From: Acanthamoeba lenticulata
Lineage: Eukaryota > Discosea > Longamoebia > Acanthamoebidae
NCBI GenBank assembly: GCA_002179805.1
Contig: NAVB01000777.1
Coordinates: 1-64,000, forward strand
Direction of reading: 5' to 3'
DNA: 64,000 nucleotides
Part shown: one piece after another, positions 57,395 through 64,000 of the stretch
Layout: each line of letters starts with the position of its first letter
Position numbering within the stretch: the stretch's first letter is position 1
The notes under the pieces: generated by a model
Database searches by the model: none
Seen by the model: only the letters and a program-made list of their open reading frames with translations
Told to the model about the DNA's origin: nothing
Program-made: the position numbers and the translations under genes

Positions 57395-58460
57395 TTAAAT
57401 CAAGTCCTCGAGGTCTTCGTCCCACGGGCAGCCGTTGGCGCGCGCCCACTTGAGCACGTCCAGATGGCCGTTCTTGGCTGCCTCTGAGCAGGTGTCCTCC
57501 TTCCACGGGCAGCCGTTGGCGCGCAACCACTGGAGCACCTCCAGATGACCTTCCGAGGCCGCCGAAGCGCAGGTCCACGTGCCCCACGGACAGCCGTTGG
57601 CGCGCGCCCACTTGAGCACGTCCAGATGGCCGTTCTTAGCTGCCTCTGAGCAGGTGTCCTCCTTCCACGGGCAGCCGTTGGCGCGCAACCACTGGAGCAC
57701 GTCAAGATAGCCTCCCCTGGCCGCACGAGAGCAAGTTCCCTCGTCCCATGGACAGCCGTTGGCGCGGCACGTCTAAATGGCCTCCCCTGGCTGCAGCAGC
57801 ACAGGTCATCTCTTCCCACGGGCAGCCGTTTTCATGGGCCCACTGAAGCACCTCCAAGTTGCCTACCTCGGCGGTCATCGTGCAGAGCAGTTCATCCCAT
57901 GGGCAGCCATTGCCAAATGCCCACTGGAGCACAGCCAGATGGCCTCCCACCGCTGCGTAGATACAGGTCCACCTGTCCCAAGGGCAGCCGTTGGCACGGG
58001 CCCACTGGAGCACCTCGAGGTGTCCACCTAATGCCGCTACGGCACAGGTCATCAAGTCCCACGGGCAGTCATGAGCACGAAGCCACTGAAGCACGTTCAG
58101 TCGGCCTTCCTCGGCGGCCTTCATGCAAGTGTCTCGGTCCCAGGGGCAGCCGTTGGCGCGTGCCCACTCAAGAGTGGACAGCCAGCCCTTGCCGGCCACT
58201 GCCGCAGCAAAGTAGGGGGCATCTGGGTCGGTGTCAATGTCACTCTTGGGCACGGTCATGAGAGGCAACTTGGTGCGCGGCTGTACGGCGAGGAGGTGCT
58301 GAAGTGCCTGGCGCCACGTGCGGCACACGGCACGGCAGGCAGGTCGGGTGAGCGGGTGCACAAACTGGAGGATCATAGAAACGAGCTCCCCCATCAAGTC
58401 GCCCTCAGTTGGAGCGCAAAGGGTTTCCGCTTCCGGTGCCTGCGTTGGTCTGGTCTCCAT
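57395..58460 (-). pseudogene. F-box-like / ankyrin-type 'ANGCPWDE' repeat gene, frameshifted (copy 2)
   Basis: Starts METRPTQAPEAE, then an F-box-like head (LMGELVSMILQFVHPLTRPA, CRAVCRTWRQAL), then about ten repeats (LQWARANGCPWDRWTC, LKWARANGCPWGTWTC and so on) to a stop at 57395. One repeat at about 57763-57770 has lost 11 bases relative to its sisters (GGCGCG joined to GCACGTC where others read GGCGCGCGCCCACTGGAGCACGTC), shifting the frame. Without the break it would be about 350 residues. Two 33-residue units near 57440-57480 and 57620-57660 are almost identical, evidence of recent internal duplication. Confidence 0.75.
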
Positions 58461-58575
58461 CTTTTGCAAGCAAGCAAACAAAACAGGTTCGTTTTTGGCT
58501 TCACCAAAATTTTCTATTGGTGGCACAAGTAATTCAGTGAAAGAGTCAACCTCTATGAATCGTCGGGCTCTTCTA

Positions 58576-61500
58576 CTACTGCGGCCAAGCAGGGCGCGTG
58601 CTGCCATCGATGGTGGCGTGCTGATTGTCTGGCCGGAGTCTGTTTTTTTTTTTGGGCCGGTGATGTTCGTCTCTTTCTTTTCTTGGGCGAAGGAGTGAGG
58701 AGGAGACCACGAACCGGTGATGGCTGCCGCCCACCACGGCCTTACAGTCGGGGCAGGTGCCCTCCTGCATGGCTCCGCCGCATTCCCCGATGAAGTAGAA
58801 ATGGCCCTGCACGTGTGTGCGTTACGAGTTGTTGCATTTCTGTTGACCGCAGTGTGGTCGCAAGGAGGGGGAAGAGCCGCACGTTGGGACACTTGAACCA
58901 GTGCCCTGCGCCGCCCTCCTTGTCCATGGCCTGCACCACCATCTGCACCAGCGCCTTGTCAGGCACAAACACCTGGCCAGGAGCCCCGCCCCGCGCCAAA
59001 TCAGCCACCAACAAAGCCACCACATGTCTTTTTTGGGGCTTCGGTGCGGACCTCGCCCTTGAGGCCTTGGAGCGCGACGCGCCACTGCTCCACCTGGGCC
59101 GCGGTCGGCCGAGCACCAGAGGCATCGTTCTTGATCTCGTCGGCCAGCTTTCTGATCTTGTCCTCGACCTGACTGTGCCGTGCGGCGGCGATCTCGGCGA
59201 AGAAGTCGAGCTCGAGCAAGTAGAACTCCCGGATCCGGGACAACAGGTCAGGGAGGTCGATGTGGACCTTGAGCACGATGGACTTGAGCGTCTCGAGCGG
59301 GGCCGAGTAGACCAGAGGCACCTTGGCCTCGCCGAGCTTCCGCTTGAGCTCAATGTAGGCGGCCACTGGTGTTGACAAATCATAGGTGAGAAATCAGAAA
59401 AAAAAAAAAAGCAAAAGGAGCCATTGGCCAACACGCACAAAAGTTGAGCTGTTGCTGGATCACTTGCAGCTCGTCCTCGCCCATCTGACGAGAAAGCCGC
59501 CGCTGAAGCTGCCCCATGTGGTTGATGGGATCGACTTCGTCGGGCCGCCTGGAGGAACGCCCACGGGTGGCGTGAGTGATGCTGACGCTTTGTCGGAGGG
59601 AGGGTGCGGTCGCGTGCCCTTCGTCCAGGGTCTTGATGATCATCTTGGCTTGCTTGGCCGTTTGGATCTTCGCCTGCTTCAATTGCTTTTGCTTCAGGCG
59701 CAGGCGGCGCTTGACGGCCTCGATGTCGTGCAGCTTCTGCTTGACCACATTCCCATACCTGGCCCAACCGACCAATCAGCCGTCCAGCACCTCTTTGGCC
59801 AAAGAGAACGAGCCAATCGGAATACAAGCCGGATGGACCAGCTGCGCACCGGTAGGTCTGGCGCACGGGCGTGCGGCAGTTGGGGCAGCAGGGCAGCTGC
59901 ACGGCCTCGGTCTTGCACTGCGACTCCATCCACCGGTCCAGGCCGCTCACTTCAAAGACGTGCTGGCAGTCGAGCAGCTGGATGGGCATCACGCCCAGCA
60001 GCCATTGTCAGCGCTCTCTCTGGGCGAGCTCGCACAGAAGGCAAGCCAAGAGGAGACGGACCTTCACGAAGCGGTCGGCGGCGGGATCAAAGTCGCGGAG
60101 CGGCATCAGCGCCACGGTCTCCTCCTGATCCGGCGTGCACGTGAAGCACCACGACGGGCAAGGCTCCCCGCACAGACCTGCGTCGGTCGCGTTCACGAAC
60201 GAGCGGGAACAGACCAGGCAGGGTCAGATCATCGTGGCTGCGATCCCGCGCGCCACCGATGGGGTGTACCGATGCAAGGGTGCCCGCACGGCAGCTTGAG
60301 CTGGCAGGGCTCGTTGCACGGCGGTCGGTCGCAAGGCTCACCGCAGAGCGACGGGCAAGCCAGGTGCTCGCACTTCCACGCGCACGCTTCCTTGCCTGGC
60401 CATGTCCCCCCAAGGCCCACGAAATGTAGTGAGTGTCGACATCCAAGTGAGTGAATGAGAGAGAAAGAGAGGCCGTACAGGGCACACACGGGTCCTTGCA
60501 TTTGCGTTTGCACGCGCTGTGCAGGCACCGGTTGGCGCACTTGTGCTTGCACGGAGGGCAGTCCTTGACGCAGGGCGAGTCGCACGGATGACCTGTTCAA
60601 CCGCCCATCCAGATGATGAGGATGAGGATGAGGATGAGGATGAGGATGAGGATGAGGATGAGGATGAGGATGAGGATCATGAACGCAAAGGACGTGCATT
60701 AGAGCGGCCATGACTACGTACCGCAGAGCAGGAACCGCTGGCACGGCTTGTTGCAATCGGCGTGGTTGGTGCCCATCTCGCACTTGGCGCAGGTGCCCGG
60801 GCACGGGTGCCCGCACGGCAGGATCGAGGCGCATTTGGCCGTGCACACCACGTCAAAGTCGCTGCCAGGAACATGCCACCCAAAACAAGGGCTCGGGGTG
60901 TTAACAACGAACAAAAGAAAGAAGAGGGCGAGGACGAGGACGAAGCGCACTCTTGCCAACAGGGGGCGGTGGCCGTGTGGCCGCAGAACAACTCCTTGGG
61001 CGTCGGGTACGTGCACGCGCACCGCTCTGGCGGCCTCGCACAGGGCTGCTTGGTCGTGTGGCCGCAGGACAGGGTCTTGGGCACGGGAACTTGGCAGTTG
61101 CCGCACTCTTGCCAGCACTCCAGCGGACACGCGTGGCCGCATGGGTGCTTCCGCGCGCACGGGCTGCGGCACTTGATTTTCTCGTGCAACGAGTCGTCCG
61201 GGTGGCAACTGGAGGGCCGGGGGACGCAAAGACACTCTCAGCCCACGGCAAGAATTTCAAGCTTGGGTGGTGATCCGCGACTGGAACGCACCTGAGCGTG
61301 CAAGCGTGGCCACAGGGTAGGCGGGCGTCGCACTTGCGCAGGCAGCCGCCATTGGGCACGCGCGTAAAGTGGGCCGCGGCCGACACCTCTGCACAGGAGG
61401 CACACGTCATGAGCCTTCTGCTCCACACACCACACACACACACACACACAAGGACGAGGAGGAGAGAGGACGGACGGGCGGTGGTGTCGGGGTGCTTCTG

Positions 61501-64000
61501 GCAGGAGAGCATGAGGGCCGGGCCGGCGCAGCCCTGCTCGCGGAGCGTATGGAGGACCTGGCGCCACAGGGGCGAGTTGTCCTCGAGCAGCTTGGCGTTG
61601 CCAATGCAGTAGAAGCCCATCTTGGCCCGCGACAGCGCGACGCAGACGCGGTTGGACGAGCGGAGGAAGCCGATCGTGTTGGTGTCGTTGGAGCGGACCA
61701 GCGAGAGCAGCACGATGTCGTTCTCCTCGCCCTGGTAGTTGTCCACGGAGCTCACCCGCACGCCCTCGATCTGGAACCGCTTGAAGAGCCCACGCAGCTC
61801 AAACAGCTGCCCAACGTAGGTGGTCAGCACCGTGATGCGCTCGCGCGCGTAGCCCTGCTGCACGAGGTACTTGCACAGCGCGACGATGAACTCGGCCTCG
61901 TGCTTGTTGCGCTTGCTGGCATTGTCGTGCTCGGCGACCTCGCGGCGCTGGTGCTCGACAAAGAACACGTCGCGGTGGACGCCCCGGACGTGCGCGTACT
62001 GCCGCACGGCGTCGGCGTCGGTGAGGGCCGGGTAGATGGGCGCGACGAGGCGCGAGATCTCGGGCCGCATGCGGTGCTGGACGGACAGCGTGACGTGCGG
62101 CACGCCGTTGTTGATCAGCCGCTCGAACAGCGACACGTCGAGGTGGTTCCTGATGGCCAGCCTGTTGGTGTTGCGAGTGTGCGCCGAGTCAGAGTTCAGC
62201 TGCGCCACGCGAGACGTGGCCCACGTGATGGACGTGCCGGTAAACAGAGGCCTGAGGCCGGAGCTGCTGGTGGTCGCCGATGAGGATCAGGTGTTTGGTG
62301 TTCTCGGTCAGCGTCGCGATGACGTGCGCTTCCAGCACCTCGGCGGCCTCCTCGACGATGATGGTACTCGGGGCCATGGCTCGGATGAGGTTCTGGTACT
62401 TGGCGGCGGCCGTCGTCGTCATGCCCACTGTGTCAACACACACACACACACACAGTCGACTCCTATATGTAAGCGACCGCACATTGTACACAACCACGCG
62501 AACGTGCTCTGGGCCGCGCATGCGAGGCTGCTGCGTACCGACGGCCTTGCCCTGGAGCTTGGCCAGCTGGATGGCGGCCTCGACCTCCTTGCCCGCCTGG
62601 CAGCACTCGCTGTAGCGCGAAGACAGGTCGACCAGGTATTCCTTCAGGTCGGCCCGGTACTGGCGCAGCCAGTACATGTAGAGCTGGAGCCGATCGCCAT
62701 AGCTGAGATTCCACAGATTGGGCACGTCCAGCAGATGCTCCGGTGGGGGCTGGCCATCGTCTGCGGCCAACGCGGCAAAGTTGATGGCCTCGACCTGGCC
62801 CTTCTTGTCCTTGTTGACGCCCTCGAGCTGCGCGCGTTCCTCCTCGATCTCGCGGATCTCCTCCTCGTCCGCCTCGGCCTCTGCCATTCCCACTTCCGCC
62901 TCTTCTCCCTTCTCCGCCTCATCGCCGCCAGTCGAGGTAGATGAAGAGTTGGCTCGGCGCGGCTCCTGCGCGTGGATCACGCTCATGGCGCCCTCAACTT
63001 CCTCTTGCTCCTCCTCCTCTTCTTCAGCTCCACCGTCATCGTCATCATCGTTGTCATCAGAGTCCTCACTCTGGTCCTCGTCCTCCTCTTCGTCTTCATC
63101 GTCCGGCAGCCTTTCTTTTCCCTTCCCGCTGCGGGGCGTCCGGGCCTCATCGCCGCCTTTCTCAGCCAGTGCCTCGAAGGGGTTCGCGTGCGCCACATTG
63201 TTGGCGCCCTTCTGCCCCCCTTCGGTGGACGTCCCGCTTCCCGCTTTCTTCTTCATCGTCATCATCACCTTCTTGCTGCCTTTGTCGTTTGTGTTGTTGT
63301 TGCCGTTGTCGTTGCTGGCCGGCCTTCTGGGCGGGCGGAACCAGCGCTCGAACGCCTGCTGGGGCGTCTCCCAGAGGTCCTTGTGCGGGTCGATGCACCT
63401 GACGGCTGCGCGAATGCTCTCGATCTGGCGCGGGTTCGCCATCTCGCAAAGATCGTCAATCGCAAGTTGATCCTTGCGGAGGTCGCCCAGGCACTTGGTG
63501 ATCTTCCGCGCCAGCCCAGCTTGCCTGTGTGCCGCTTATGATCATCAACCCTAACAACATGTTCGCGCTTCGCCGCCGGTGCGACGTACCTGTCCTTGGC
63601 GTCAATACGCGCGCGGAGGAGCGCGTGCGGCCATTGGAGGCGAAGCTTCATGATGTTGTGGTCGGCGAGGATGGTGCTCGACGAACGGCCGCCCACGCGC
63701 ACGACCTGCTTCTCGAACTTGAGGATGCCCTCCAGGAACTGATGATAAGCATGTAGGCGCGGATCAGTCCAGTTAGTTGTTGTATAGTCAGTCTCTTGAG
63801 CGGCAAGCAGACGGCGGGAGGGCCAAAAGACCTGGTCCAGGGCGTGGTTGGTGTAGCACACGCACAGGATGGGCGGGTCGTCCTTCTTCCGGTGCTGCAG
63901 AAGCAGCCGCGCGAGCTTGAGCCCGACGAACGTCTTGCCGGTGCCGGGCGGGCCTTGGATCAGGGCCACTTCGTTGGTCAGCGCCAGCTGAATCGCACGT
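58576..64000 (-). CDS. ZNFX1: ZNFX1-type SF1 helicase with NFX1 and RZ zinc fingers (5' end off the window)
   Basis: Many exons. From the right edge: Walker A GPPGTGKTFVG, CVCYTNHALDQ, a long acidic insertion (62800-63250), IIVEEAAEVLEAH (DEAA-type box II), ILIGDHQQLRP, VQHRMRPEISRL, SSVDNYQGEENDIVLLSLVR and VALSRAKMGFYCIGN. A run of NFX1-type Cys-rich fingers follows (CRSPCARKHPCGHACPLECW, CSGHT-like blocks, CDRPPCNEPC, CWQE), then helical segments. It ends GHWFKCPNVR-GHFYFIGECGGAMQEGTC-PDC, the RZ finger shared with RNF213. The last coding frame runs through a 50-residue basic tail to a stop at 58576. In animals ZNFX1 senses or handles dsRNA and, in worms, small-RNA inheritance. Confidence 0.93.
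60612..60677. repeat. (GATGAG)n microsatellite in a ZNFX1 intron
   Basis: About eleven hexamer units inside an intron between zinc-finger exons. (CA)n runs also lie at about 61425-61451 and 62437-62454 in other introns of the gene. Confidence 0.9.

Noticed and set aside
60600..62400. Possible CRISPR or other array from the regular repeats
   Set aside because: They are simple hexamer/dinucleotide microsatellites in introns; no spacers, and the genome is eukaryotic.

Overview
The window is eukaryotic nuclear DNA, gene-dense and GC-rich in exons. About two dozen protein genes sit on both strands, usually 50-500 bases apart, and most are split by short introns (roughly 50-110 bases). Many introns begin GTACG or GTGCG and end in AG. 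Gene content (SLY1, syntaxin 16, ARP5, PRPF6, HBS1, DDX55, zuotin, ZNFX1, SH2-LRR protein, plastin-like protein) plus repeat proteins of the 'ANGCPWDE' ankyrin/F-box type point to a free-living amoebozoan, most likely Acanthamoeba. That species call is inference from gene content, splice style and repeat family; no database was searched.

Layout. 1-9.5 kb: 3' end of a PP2C phosphatase, a secreted MRH-domain protein, a stray DNA topoisomerase I fragment, a flavin quinone reductase, an HMCES-type SRAP protein with a long serine-rich tail, and a FYVE/alpha-beta-hydrolase gene that stops early and meets a small coiled-coil gene tail to tail. 9.5-20.9 kb: ethanolamine-phosphate cytidylyltransferase, a TIP30/HTATIP2-like Rossmann protein, a G3BP-like protein, an R3HCC1-like R3H protein, actin-related protein 5 and a small single-span membrane protein. 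20.9-23.3 kb: an intronless patch with a bacterial-type YdeI protein and an unrecognised 381-residue protein. 23.3-31.9 kb: an SH2-LRR-SH2 protein, a NADPH-cytochrome P450 reductase with a mitochondrial-like leader, a broken F-box/ankyrin-type gene and syntaxin 16.

32-45.7 kb: DDX55/Spb4 helicase, SLY1, HBS1, a protein-isoaspartyl methyltransferase fused to a BTB domain, and an ALKBH2-like DNA dioxygenase. 45.9-58.5 kb: intronless PRPF6, zuotin/DNAJC2, an eIF4B-like GDR-repeat protein, a plastin-like actin-binding domain on a long charged helix with an unrecognised C-terminal domain, and a second broken F-box/ankyrin-type gene. 58.6 kb to the end: a ZNFX1-type helicase with NFX1 and RZ zinc fingers, running off the right edge.

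Most genes are housekeeping genes with no operon logic. Recurrent themes are translation and ribosome work (DDX55, zuotin, HBS1, eIF4B-like, G3BP), ER-Golgi-endosome traffic (SLY1, syntaxin 16, FYVE) and DNA lesion handling (SRAP, ALKBH2, ARP5). The most unusual items are the methyltransferase-BTB fusion, the SH2-LRR-SH2 protein, the plastin-like chimera, the conserved-position PCNA-binding motif in the ALKBH2-like protein, the mitochondrial-looking P450 reductase, and the two paralogous repeat genes that are both broken.
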